A stretch of DNA of 64,000 nt, taken from Pseudomonas gingeri (GTDB taxonomy: Bacteria > Pseudomonadota > Gammaproteobacteria > Pseudomonadales > Pseudomonadaceae). The stretch spans positions 1 to 64,000 of the forward strand of contig NZ_JACAOR010000013.1 in the NCBI RefSeq assembly GCF_013386115.1. Direction: 5' to 3'. Within the stretch, counting starts at the first letter, position 1, and each line of letters begins with the position of its first letter. The notes under the pieces are model-generated. The model worked only from the letters and a program-made list of their open reading frames with translations, was not told where the DNA came from and ran no database searches. Positions 15,183 through 23,154 of the stretch are shown piece by piece. A program made the position numbers and the translations under genes.

Positions 15183-17039
15183 ATGTCCTTTGCTTCCCTC
15201 GGTCTCTCCGAGGCTTTAGTCCGCGCCATCGAGGCAGCGGGCTATACCGAGCCTACTCCGGTGCAACAGCGGGCCATTCCCGCCGTGTTGCAAGGTCGCG
15301 ACCTGATGGTCGCGGCACAGACAGGTACTGGTAAAACCGGCGGCTTCGCCCTCCCGATTCTGGAGCGGTTGTTCCCCAACGGTCACCCGGACAAGTCCCA
15401 ACGTCACGGCCCGCGCCAACCCCGCGTGCTGGTCCTGACCCCGACCCGCGAACTGGCCGCCCAGGTGCACGAGAGCTTCAAGCTCTATGCCCGCGACCTG
15501 AAGTTCGTCAGCGCCTGCATCTTCGGCGGTGTCGGCATGAATCCACAGGTCCAGGCCATGTCCCGTGGTGTCGACGTACTGGTTGCCTGTCCGGGTCGCC
15601 TGCTCGACCTGTGCGGCCAGGGCAGCGTCGACCTGTCCCACGTGGAAATCCTCGTGCTGGACGAAGCCGACCGCATGCTCGACATGGGCTTTGTCCATGA
15701 CGTGAAGAAGGTCCTGGCACGGTTGCCGGCCAAACGGCAGAACCTGCTGTTCTCGGCGACCTTCTCCAAGGACATCACCGACCTGGCCGGCAAGCTGCTG
15801 CACAACCCTGAGCGCATCGAAGTCACGCCACCGAACACCACCGTCGAGCGCATCGAACAGCGCGTGTTCCGCCTCGCGGCCAGCCACAAGCGTTCGCTGC
15901 TGGCGCACCTGATCACCGCCGGCGCCTGGGAACAGGTCCTGGTGTTCACCCGCACCAAGCATGGCGCCAACCGCCTGGCCGAGTACCTGGACAAGCACGG
16001 CCTGAGCGCCGTCGCGATCCACGGCAACAAGAGCCAGAACGCCCGCACCAAGGCCCTGGCCGACTTCAAGGCCGGCGACGTGCGGATCCTGGTCGCCACC
16101 GATATCGCCGCCCGCGGCCTCGATATCGACCAGTTGCCCCATGTGGTCAACTTCGAACTGCCGAACGTCGATGAAGACTACGTGCACCGTATCGGTCGTA
16201 CCGGTCGTGCCGGTCGTTCGGGCGAGGCGATCTCGCTGGTCGCGCCGGACGAAGAAAAACTGCTGAAAAGCATCGAGCGCATGACCAAGCAGAAAATCGC
16301 CGATGGCGACCTGATGGGCTTTGACGCCAGTGCGGTGGAAGCCGAGAAACCGGAAGTCCGCGAGCGTCCGGATGTGCGTAACCCGCGCAACCCACGTGGC
16401 CCGCGAGGCGACGGTCCGAATGGCGGCGGTGGTGGTGGCGGTCGCAAGGACAAGGGCAAGGACAAGGGCGGCAAAGAAAAACCGGCGGCCAACGCTCGCG
16501 GTGAGCGCCCGGCCCGCGAGCAGAAGCCTCGTGAAGGCACGCCTCGCGAGCAGCAACGTCCGGTGCCACGTCCGGCAGCCGACCGTGCTCCCGACGAGTT
16601 CCTCGACGACGATGTGGATAACTTCGGTAACCGCGTCGACTACGTGCCCCAGGCCAAACCGGCACCGGGTCGTGGTCGTCGTCCTGGCGCCCCGGCCCAG
16701 GGTGCGGGTGCTCCGCGCACGGGTCAGTCGCAAGGTCGCCAGAATGGTCCGCGCAACAGCAACGGCGCGACCACCGGCACCCCGCCGGCCAAGCGCAACG
16801 GTCCACGCAACGGTGCTCCACGTGACGGCCAGGCCCGTCGCGAAGACTCGCGCAACCGCCGTCCGTCCCGTGATGATCAGCCACGTGAAGAGCCGGCCGT
16901 GCAGAACCCGCGCGGCCCGGCCCCGAAGATCATTCACAAGGAATCCAAGAGCGATCGCGCCCTGACGCCTGAGCAGCTGGATCAGTTGCCGAACCGCCCT
17001 CGCGGCGAGAAACCGGCGCTGCTGACACGCAATCGCTGA
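15183..17039 (+). CDS. rhlE: DEAD-box ATP-dependent RNA helicase, RhlE type, with long basic tail
   Basis: The 618-residue protein unwinds RNA duplexes. All core motifs are visible: Q motif PTPVQQRAIP (near 24), AQTGTGKTGG (near 44), PTRELAAQ (near 91), DEAD (near 160), SAT (near 193) and HRIGRTGRAGR (near 335). From about residue 385 to the end is a low-complexity tail rich in Gly, Arg, Pro, Lys and Asn, with runs of glycine and repeated RNG/PRE/GPRN pieces, probably an RNA-binding or condensate-forming region. This tail is longer than in E. coli RhlE. Pseudomonads have several RhlE paralogues, so the symbol is approximate. Confidence 0.92.
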   Translation: MSFASLGLSEALVRAIEAAGYTEPTPVQQRAIPAVLQGRDLMVAAQTGTGKTGGFALPILERLFPNGHPDKSQRHGPRQPRVLVLTPTRELAAQVHESFKLYARDLKFVSACIFGGVGMNPQVQAMSRGVDVLVACPGRLLDLCGQGSVDLSHVEILVLDEADRMLDMGFVHDVKKVLARLPAKRQNLLFSATFSKDITDLAGKLLHNPERIEVTPPNTTVERIEQRVFRLAASHKRSLLAHLITAGAWEQVLVFTRTKHGANRLAEYLDKHGLSAVAIHGNKSQNARTKALADFKAGDVRILVATDIAARGLDIDQLPHVVNFELPNVDEDYVHRIGRTGRAGRSGEAISLVAPDEEKLLKSIERMTKQKIADGDLMGFDASAVEAEKPEVRERPDVRNPRNPRGPRGDGPNGGGGGGGRKDKGKDKGGKEKPAANARGERPAREQKPREGTPREQQRPVPRPAADRAPDEFLDDDVDNFGNRVDYVPQAKPAPGRGRRPGAPAQGAGAPRTGQSQGRQNGPRNSNGATTGTPPAKRNGPRNGAPRDGQARREDSRNRRPSRDDQPREEPAVQNPRGPAPKIIHKESKSDRALTPEQLDQLPNRPRGEKPALLTRNR

Positions 17040-17051
17040 GTTCCAGACGGC

Positions 17052-17096
17052 AATGAAAAACGCCCCCGGTTCGTGAGAGCCGGGGGCGTTTTTCAT
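17052..17096. terminator. Bidirectional terminator between the helicase gene and yceI
   Basis: A long stem (AACGCCCCCGG / CCGGGGGCGTT) is flanked by A and T runs on both sides and lies between two converging genes. Confidence 0.9.
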
Positions 17097-17120
17097 GGGG
17101 GTATCACGGATGATGCCCGC

Positions 17121-17699
17121 TTATTTGGCCTGCACACCTTCAAACGAGATATCCAGGTCCAGGGTCTGGGAAGTAGGACCTGGGCCCTTGATGCCGAAAT
17201 CGTTCAGGTTGAGGGTGGTGGTGCCGTTGAAGCCGGCACGGTAGCCGCCCCATGGATCCTTGCCTTCGCCGTTGAACGTGGCCTTGAAGGTGACCGGCTT
17301 GGTCACGCCGTGCAGGGTCAGGTCGCCGGTCACGTCAGCTGTTTTCTCGCCAGTGGACTTGACGGCGGTGGAGACGAACTTGGCTTCCGGGTACTTGGCC
17401 ACGTCCAGGAAGTCTTTGCTGGAGATGTGCTTGTCACGCTCGGCGTGGTTGGAGAACACGCTGGCGGTTTTCAGTTCGACTTCGATCTTGCTCGCTTCAG
17501 GGGTCTTGGCGTCGAAGCTGAACTTGCCGCTCCAGTCCTTGAAGGTACCGTGTACGAAGCTGTAGCCCAGGTGGCTGATTTTCCAGTCAACGAAGGCGTG
17601 CTGGCCTTCCTTGTCGATCACATAGTCAGCGGCCATCGCCTGACCGGCTGACAGAAGAGCGGTACCGATTGCCAGAGCGGCGAGAGTCTTTTTCAACAT
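17121..17699 (-). CDS. yceI: YceI family periplasmic protein
   Basis: The 192-residue product has a signal peptide (MLKKTLAALAIGTALLSAGQAMA, then ADYVID) and a YceI lipocalin-like barrel that binds isoprenoid-type lipids. Typical pieces are HAFVDWKISHLGYSFVHGTF, TASVFSNHAERDKH and GDLTLHGVTKPVTF. It is downstream of the cytochrome b561 gene, a frequent pairing (yceI-yceJ in E. coli), which suggests the barrel carries a quinone or related lipid for the cytochrome. A 31-bp gap separates the two. Confidence 0.95.
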   Translation of the reverse strand: MLKKTLAALAIGTALLSAGQAMAADYVIDKEGQHAFVDWKISHLGYSFVHGTFKDWSGKFSFDAKTPEASKIEVELKTASVFSNHAERDKHISSKDFLDVAKYPEAKFVSTAVKSTGEKTADVTGDLTLHGVTKPVTFKATFNGEGKDPWGGYRAGFNGTTTLNLNDFGIKGPGPTSQTLDLDISFEGVQAK

Positions 17700-17730
17700 G
17701 CTTCTATTCCTTTTGAGTCGAGGTTGAACA

Positions 17731-18282
17731 TCAGGCTTTGCGACCCAGCATGCGGGTCAGCGTCGCATCACGGTCGATAAAATGGTGCTTGAGGGCAGCC
17801 AGGCCATGGAGAACGGCAAAGACCACCACCGTCCAGGCCAGGTACAGATGCACCGTACCCGCCACATCCGCCTGGTCGGGGATGCTGGAAATCCAGGCAG
17901 GCACATCGAACAGGTTGAACACCGGAATCCCGACACCTTCTGCGGTGGAAATCAGGTACCCGGAAAACATCAGGGCGAACAGGCCGAGATAGAGAAAGCC
18001 ATGGCCCAGCTTGGCAGCCACGCGGGTCAGCCGGCCGTGGTTGGACGGTGCCGGCGGCGGCGGGCTGACAAAGCGCCAGAGCAGTCGCAGGACCATCACC
18101 GCGAACAGGGTCAGGCCAATACTTTTATGCAGGTCCGGAGCAGCCTTGCGCCATTCGCTGTAGTAATCGAGACCGACCATCCACAAGCCCAGCGCAAAAA
18201 GACCGAAGACCACCAGAGCCACGCCCCAGTGCAGGAACATGCTGACTGCACCGTAGCGAGAAGAGGAATTACGTAGCTGCAT
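17731..18282 (-). CDS. Cytochrome b561 family membrane protein
   Basis: The 183-residue inner-membrane protein has four helices with the haem-ligand histidines of the b561 family: SMFLHWGVAL (near 17), DLHKSIGLTLF (near 52), and HGLAALKHHF near the C-terminus with VHLYLAW before it. It moves electrons between quinone and a periplasmic partner such as the neighbouring YceI protein; that pairing is inferred from context. It is the first gene of a two-gene unit with yceI. Confidence 0.92.
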   Translation of the reverse strand: MQLRNSSSRYGAVSMFLHWGVALVVFGLFALGLWMVGLDYYSEWRKAAPDLHKSIGLTLFAVMVLRLLWRFVSPPPPAPSNHGRLTRVAAKLGHGFLYLGLFALMFSGYLISTAEGVGIPVFNLFDVPAWISSIPDQADVAGTVHLYLAWTVVVFAVLHGLAALKHHFIDRDATLTRMLGRKA

Positions 18283-18635
18283 GGCCGGATCCTGTAAGTA
18301 TTGCGTCCAAGACTAATGGTTTACCTATCGAATTAAAGCGGAAAATTTCGCTTTGAAATATCGAGAAATACGATCATAAGTCTGAGACGAGCGGGTTAAG
18401 AAAATATTAAGGTCGTCGCTCAGGTAGAACAGCCCGGCAAGCGGTTTTATTCGAGTCGCCAGGGCCCTGATCGCAAAACATGATCGCAAAAATCGTCCAT
18501 GTCGCCGCCGGACGACCTCATCGTTCGATTCCTGGTCGGCTAAATGACCCAATGGGTTGTCCCGCGGCCACGCATTGCATAGGCTTGCGGATTGTTTGCC
18601 CGCGCCTGTCGCGAGCCGCCCGTGGGAGAGTGGAA
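18283..18635. promoter_or_regulatory. Divergent regulatory region between cybB-yceI and bioA
   Basis: The 353 bp hold no convincing gene. The part nearest cybB is AT-rich and contains an inverted repeat, AAAGCG-gaaaattt-CGCTTT, at 18335-18354. A short direct repeat TGATCGCAAAA occurs twice around 18467-18490. The half nearest bioA is GC-rich with GGGAGAG as the bioA ribosome binding site. An open frame runs through from 18480, but it lacks family similarity before 18636. Confidence 0.45.
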
Positions 18636-20042
18636 ATGAGCCTGAACAACCAGTGGATGAAACGCGACCTCGAGGTCGTGTGGCACCCCTGCACCCAGAT
18701 GAAAGATCACGAACTGCTGCCGCTGATCCCGATCCGGCGCGGCGAAGGCGTCTGGCTGGAAGACTTCGACGGCAAACGCTATCTCGACGCCGTGAGTTCG
18801 TGGTGGGTCAACGTGTTCGGCCACTGCAATCCGCGCATCAACCAGCGTATCAAGGACCAGGTCGATCAACTGGAGCATGTGATCCTCGCCGGCTTCAGCC
18901 ATCAGCCGGTGATCGAGTTGTCCGAACGCCTGGTGAAGATGACGCCCGAAGGCCTGACCCGCTGCTTCTATGCCGACAATGGCTCGTCCTGCATCGAAGT
19001 CGCGTTGAAGATGAGCTTTCACTACTGGCTCAACCGCGGCCGGCCGGAAAAGAAGCGTTATGTCACCCTGACCAACAGCTATCACGGCGAGACCGTCGCG
19101 GCGATGTCGGTGGGCGATGTGCCGTTGTTCACCGAAACCTACAAGGCGCTGCTGCTGGACACCATCAAGGTGCCCAGCCCGGACTGCTACCTGCGCCCGG
19201 AAGGCATGGGTTGGGAAGAGCATTCGCGCAACATGTTCCTGGTCATGGAGCAGACCCTGGCCGAGCATCACGACAGCGTCGCCGCGGTGATCGTCGAGCC
19301 GCTGATCCAGGGTGCCGGCGGCATGCGCATGTACCATCCGGTCTACCTCAAGCTGCTGCGCGAGGCCTGCGACCGCTACGGCGTGCACCTGATCCACGAT
19401 GAAATCGCCGTGGGCTTCGGCCGCACCGGAACCATGTTCGCCTGCGAACAGGCCGGTATCCGCCCGGACTTCCTGTGCCTGTCGAAAGCCCTGACCGGCG
19501 GCTACCTGCCGCTGGCGGCCTGCCTGACCACCGAAGAGGTTTACAGCGCCTTCTACGACGACTATCCGACCCTGCGCGCGTTCCTCCACTCCCACAGCTA
19601 CACGGGCAACCCCCTGGCCTGCGCGGCGGCCCTGGCGACCCTGGATATCTTCGAGCAGGACAACGTCATCGAGAACAACAAGGCCCTGGCCCGGCGCATG
19701 GGCAGTGCCACCGCGCACCTGGCGGACCATCCCCATGTGGGCGAAGTACGGCAGACCGGCATGGCCCTGGCCATCGAGATGGTCCAGGACAAGGCGGGCA
19801 AGACCGCCTACCCATGGCAGGAACGCCGTGGCCTGAAGGTCTTCCAGCATGCGCTGGAGCGCGGCGCCCTGCTGCGCCCCCTGGGCAGCGTGGTGTATTT
19901 CCTGCCGCCGTATGTGATCACGCCGGAGCAGATCGACTTCCTCGCCGAAGTCGCCAGCGAAGGGATCGATATAGCGACCCGCAGCGATATCAGCGTGGCG
20001 GTGCCGGCCAACTTCCATCCGGATTTCCGCGATCCGGGCTAG
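18636..20042 (+). CDS. bioA: Adenosylmethionine-8-amino-7-oxononanoate aminotransferase
   Basis: BioA transfers the amino group of SAM to KAPA to make DAPA in biotin synthesis, using PLP. The 468-residue product begins MSLNNQWMKRDLEVVWHPCTQMKDHE. It contains the substrate motif AVSSWWVNVFGH, the PLP-site blocks YADNGSSCIEVALKM and HDEIAVGFGRTG, and the Schiff-base lysine in LCLSKALTGGYLPLA near residue 286. The frame runs 52 codons upstream, but the ATG at 18636 matches the family. It is separate from the other bio genes, as usual in Pseudomonas. It is SAM-dependent, but no regulatory link to metK is visible. Confidence 0.96.
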   Translation: MSLNNQWMKRDLEVVWHPCTQMKDHELLPLIPIRRGEGVWLEDFDGKRYLDAVSSWWVNVFGHCNPRINQRIKDQVDQLEHVILAGFSHQPVIELSERLVKMTPEGLTRCFYADNGSSCIEVALKMSFHYWLNRGRPEKKRYVTLTNSYHGETVAAMSVGDVPLFTETYKALLLDTIKVPSPDCYLRPEGMGWEEHSRNMFLVMEQTLAEHHDSVAAVIVEPLIQGAGGMRMYHPVYLKLLREACDRYGVHLIHDEIAVGFGRTGTMFACEQAGIRPDFLCLSKALTGGYLPLAACLTTEEVYSAFYDDYPTLRAFLHSHSYTGNPLACAAALATLDIFEQDNVIENNKALARRMGSATAHLADHPHVGEVRQTGMALAIEMVQDKAGKTAYPWQERRGLKVFQHALERGALLRPLGSVVYFLPPYVITPEQIDFLAEVASEGIDIATRSDISVAVPANFHPDFRDPG

Positions 20043-20068
20043 GATATTGCGGCGTCCGTGATACCGCC

Positions 20069-20295
20069 TTCGCGGGCAAGCCCGCTCCCACGGGTCCGAG
20101 GTCGTGCCACGGACGCTTGGCCAGACACGGACACCATGGGAGCGGGCTTGCCCACTCCCGGGTCCGAGGTCGTGCCACGGACGCTTGGCCAGGCACGGAC
20201 ACCATGGGAGCGGGCTTGCCCACTCCCGGGTCCGAGGTCGTGCCTCGGAAGCCTGGTCAGGCACGGACACTGTGGGAGCGGGCTTGCCCGCGAAA
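20069..20295. repeat. REP plus three 68-bp tandem repeats
   Basis: After a REP unit at 20069-20091 (CGCGGGCAAGCCCGCTCCCAC), three direct units of exactly 68 bp start at 20092, 20160 and 20228. Units 1 and 2 differ at about one base; unit 3 is more diverged. Each begins GGGTCCGAGGTCGTGCC and ends with the opposite-facing REP core GGGAGCGGGCTTGCCC. The array therefore is a REP-containing mosaic that has expanded in tandem between bioA and rsmE. Confidence 0.9.
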
Positions 20296-20340
20296 AGCCC
20301 CTCCCAGGCAAAACATCATTCAGTTATTCAGAGACTCACC

Positions 20341-21060
20341 ATGCGCCTGTCCCGCTTCTTTATCGACACTCCCCTGAGCCTCGGCGAACACGAACTGCCG
20401 GAGGCCCAGGCGCACTATATCGGCCGCGTGCTGCGCATGAGCGAAGGCGACGCGCTGCAAGTGTTCGACGGCTCGGGCAGCGAATTCCTCGGCACCCTTC
20501 TGGAAGTCGGCAAGAAGCGCGTGCGCGTGCAATTGAATGAACGCTTCACCGGCCAGGCGGATTCCGCGCTGCATATCCACCTCGGCCAGGGCCTGTCCCG
20601 TGGCGAGCGGATGGACTGGGCGATCCAGAAAGCCACCGAGCTGGGCGTCAACGCGATCACCCCGATCGTCAGCGAGCGCTGCGAGGTCCGTCTCAAGGAT
20701 GAACGCGCCGACAAGCGCCTGGCCCACTGGCGGCAGATCGCGATCAGCGCCTGCGAACAGTGCGGGCGCTCCACCCTGCCGGTGATCCACCCACCGCTGT
20801 TGCTGGCCGAGTGGCTGAAACAGACCGAAGCCGACCTCAAGCTGGTGCTGCATCCGGTGGCCGAACCCCTGACCAGCCACCCGAAACCGGGCACCCTGGC
20901 GTTTCTGATCGGTCCGGAAGGGGGCCTGTCCGACAGCGAAGTCGAGCAGGCGGCCAAGGCCGGCTACCTGCCGGCGCGCCTCGGCCCGCGAGTCCTGCGT
21001 ACCGAAACCGCGCCGGTGGTGGCGCTGGCGGTCGCCCAGCAGTTGTGGGGCGACTTCTGA
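20341..21060 (+). CDS. rsmE: 16S rRNA (uracil(1498)-N(3))-methyltransferase
   Basis: RsmE methylates U1498 of 16S rRNA using SAM. The 239-residue product starts MRLSRFFIDTPLSLGEHELPEAQAHYIGRVLRM and has a small PUA-like N-terminal domain and a SPOUT knotted domain with FLIGPEGGLSDSEVEQA (near 190) and LGPRVLRTETAPVVALAV at the end. The open frame reaches back through the 68-bp repeats, but ATG 20341 is the family start. It follows bioA in the same direction; the repeat array separates them. Confidence 0.96.
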   Translation: MRLSRFFIDTPLSLGEHELPEAQAHYIGRVLRMSEGDALQVFDGSGSEFLGTLLEVGKKRVRVQLNERFTGQADSALHIHLGQGLSRGERMDWAIQKATELGVNAITPIVSERCEVRLKDERADKRLAHWRQIAISACEQCGRSTLPVIHPPLLLAEWLKQTEADLKLVLHPVAEPLTSHPKPGTLAFLIGPEGGLSDSEVEQAAKAGYLPARLGPRVLRTETAPVVALAVAQQLWGDF

Positions 21061-21077
21061 CAGACAGCGCAAAACCT

Positions 21078-21160
21078 GAGCTGGCTTGCCTGCGATGAGG
21101 CCAGCCGGCCTTGCATCGCCCGATCGCCCGCCTTCGCCGGCAAGTCGGCTCCACCAAGGT
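21078..21160. repeat. REP-like palindromes after rsmE
   Basis: GAGCTGGCTTGCCTGCGATGAGG and CTTCGCCGGCAAGTCGGCTCCACC form an inverted pair of degenerate REP units between converging genes. Confidence 0.7.
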
Positions 21161-21177
21161 CCGCGCTCGACCTCAGG

Positions 21178-21795
21178 TCAGATCACGAACCATGAGATCG
21201 CCACGAAATGCAGGACACTGCCGGCGATCACGAACAGGTGCCAGATCCCATGGGAATGGCGCAGCCGGTGATCGAGGGCAAAAAAGATGATCCCCAGCGT
21301 ATACAGCGCGCCGCCCGTGGCCAGCCAGATAAAGCCGGCCATGCCCAGCGCGGCCAGCAGGGGCTTGATGGCCACCAGCACGATCCAGCCCATTACCGCA
21401 TAGATCACGATCGACAGGATCCGGGCCTCGGAGCGCGGCTTGATCTCCTGCAACATGCCGATCACCGCCAGCCCCCAGACGATGCCGAACAGGGTCCACC
21501 CCCAGGGACCGCGCAAGGTGACCAGGCAGAACGGCGTATAACTGCCGGCAATCAGCAGGTAGATCGACAGGTGATCGACCTTCTGCATGATCACCTTCGC
21601 CCGTCCGCGCACACTGTGATAGACCGTCGACACGCTATACAGGGCCAGCAGCGTGACGCCGTAGATCGCCACGCTGACAATCTTCCACGGGCTGCCGTCC
21701 AGGCTCGCCATCACCAGCAGCCAGATGGCGCCGATGCACGCCAGCACCGCCCCCACCAGGTGGGTCCAGGCGTTGAATCGTTCCCCGTGATACAT
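21178..21795 (-). CDS. Hemolysin III family (YqfA-like) membrane protein
   Basis: The 205-residue product has seven predicted helices and the Hly-III/PAQR signature: GERFNAWTHLVGAVLA at the start, STVYHSV near residue 62, KVDHLSIYLLIAGSYTPF near 80 and LDHRLRHSHGIWHLFVIAGSVLHF near the end. The conserved His and Asp residues form a zinc site in PAQR relatives. Despite the name, haemolysis is not established for most members. ATG 21795, preceded by GGAGGTAGGCGGCAG, was chosen over a 22-codon upstream extension. Confidence 0.9.
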   Translation of the reverse strand: MYHGERFNAWTHLVGAVLACIGAIWLLVMASLDGSPWKIVSVAIYGVTLLALYSVSTVYHSVRGRAKVIMQKVDHLSIYLLIAGSYTPFCLVTLRGPWGWTLFGIVWGLAVIGMLQEIKPRSEARILSIVIYAVMGWIVLVAIKPLLAALGMAGFIWLATGGALYTLGIIFFALDHRLRHSHGIWHLFVIAGSVLHFVAISWFVI

Positions 21796-21977
21796 CTGCC
21801 GCCTACCTCCGTTGATCAGAATACCGCCCACTAGGCTCAGGCCTCGCGACGCGGAATGCAATGCCCGGCGCCCGGCAATTTCTCGACCGGCCTCTGGTGT
21901 GCCGGGCCCGAACCGGCTTTACTGATGGCCCACCGCCAAACCCGCAACGGCCCCCGCCTGTTCCAAGGAGCCCATCG

Positions 21978-22544
21978 ATGTCCGCCACGGCGCCAACCAC
22001 CGCCCTCGCCCCTTCGCCCAGCCTCTGGCAACTCTTCTACAACTTCGCCATGGTCGGCCTGTTCGGCTTCGGCGGCGTGATGCCCTGGGCCCGGCAGATG
22101 ATGGTGGACCGCCGGCGCTGGGTCGACGAACAAGGCTTCAACGAACTGCTGACCACCGGCCAGTTTTTCCCGGGACCGAACATCGGCAACGTCAGCATCA
22201 TCTACGGCCGCCGCCAGCAGGGTCTGCCGGGGGCCTGCGTGGCGCTGCTCGGACTCTATCTGTTCCCCTCGATCATCACCGTGCTGGCAGGCTTCGCCTA
22301 CGCCCGCTGGTGGAACAATGACGCGGTGCAACAGGTGTTCGGCGCCATCATGCCGATCGCCACCGGGCTGATGCTCGGCAGCACCCTGCGCCTGCTCAGG
22401 GCCATGCCGCGCAACCTCGCCAACTACTGCGCCTTCGGCCTGACCTTTATCCTGATGGGCGTGCTGGTCCTGCCGCTATGGAGCGTCCTGCTGATCTGCA
22501 TCCCGCTGTCGATCGCCCTGCGTTTTGTCGACCCGCGAGCCTGA
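21978..22544 (+). CDS. Chromate transporter subunit, short-chain CHR (first half)
   Basis: The 188-residue protein is a single CHR domain. LWQLFYNFAMVGLFGFGGVMPWARQ contains the GFGG motif, and LLTTGQFFPGPNIGNVSIIYGRR carries the conserved PGP. ATG 21978 follows AAGGAG. With the next gene (3-bp gap) it forms a two-gene CHR transporter, one half per polypeptide, in place of a fused ChrA. Short-chain pairs can export chromate, but many CHR proteins have not been tested, so the substrate is uncertain. Confidence 0.88.
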   Translation: MSATAPTTALAPSPSLWQLFYNFAMVGLFGFGGVMPWARQMMVDRRRWVDEQGFNELLTTGQFFPGPNIGNVSIIYGRRQQGLPGACVALLGLYLFPSIITVLAGFAYARWWNNDAVQQVFGAIMPIATGLMLGSTLRLLRAMPRNLANYCAFGLTFILMGVLVLPLWSVLLICIPLSIALRFVDPRA

Positions 22545-22547
22545 ACC

Positions 22548-23090
22548 ATGCAGACCGTACTGTTTCATCTGATGATCCAATGCGCGCTCTGGTCGTTGAT
22601 GGCCATCGGCGGCAACACCGTGGCCCTGGGCGACATCCATCGCTACACCGTGACCCAGATGAACTGGATCAGCGACGCCCAGTTCGTCGCTTTCTTCGCC
22701 CTGTCCCAGGCACTGCCGGGCCCCAACGGCATGTTCCTGGTGTTTATCGGCCAGCAGGCGGCCGGCCTGCCCGGAGCGCTGGTGGCGTTGACGGCCAAGC
22801 TGCTGCCCTGCTCGATGCTGACCTGGTTCGGCGCCGGCTGGCTGGAGAAACATACCGCAACGCCGTGGGTCCAGCGGATCAAGCGCGCCCTGCTGCCGAT
22901 CTCGGTGGGGTTGATCCTCGCCGCCAGCTACATCCTGATCCGCAGCATGGAAACCAGCGCCTTGAGCCTGCTGCTGACGCTGGTCAGCGCCGCCGTGGTG
23001 TATTTCAGCCGGGTCAACGCCATCTGGCTGATCATCGCCGGCGTCGCCCTCGGCTTGCTGAGCAGCACCCTGGGAGCCAACTGGTTCTGA
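22548..23090 (+). CDS. Chromate transporter subunit, short-chain CHR (second half)
   Basis: The 180-residue protein is the second CHR domain: WSLMAIGGNTVALGDIHRYTV (GGN form of the motif) and FFALSQALPGPNGMFLVFIGQQAAGLPGA with the conserved PGP. Its N- and C-terminal helices suggest the opposite membrane orientation to its partner, as known for such pairs. Immediately downstream (65 bp) is mdcR, so readthrough into that regulator is possible. Confidence 0.88.
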   Translation: MQTVLFHLMIQCALWSLMAIGGNTVALGDIHRYTVTQMNWISDAQFVAFFALSQALPGPNGMFLVFIGQQAAGLPGALVALTAKLLPCSMLTWFGAGWLEKHTATPWVQRIKRALLPISVGLILAASYILIRSMETSALSLLLTLVSAAVVYFSRVNAIWLIIAGVALGLLSSTLGANWF

Positions 23091-23154
23091 AAAAGCCCCA
23101 GCCAAAACCCCGGGACTTGGGCACAATCGAGGCATTCGAAAAAGAGCCCGCGCC

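Noticed and set aside
14918..15229. A 103-codon minus-strand frame in the helicase leader
   Set aside because: No ribosome binding site of quality, no family signal, and it overlaps the helicase start; more likely untranslated leader.
15216..17096. A 626-codon minus-strand frame across the helicase gene
   Set aside because: Shadow of the helicase; low-complexity Arg/Thr/Ala composition mirrors the repetitive tail.
18540..20270. A 576-codon minus-strand frame across bioA and the 68-bp repeats
   Set aside because: It includes translated repeats and has no recognisable domain; bioA is certain on the opposite strand.
20092..20295. The 68-bp repeats as a CRISPR array
   Set aside because: Units are contiguous without unique spacers, contain REP palindromes, and no cas genes are present.
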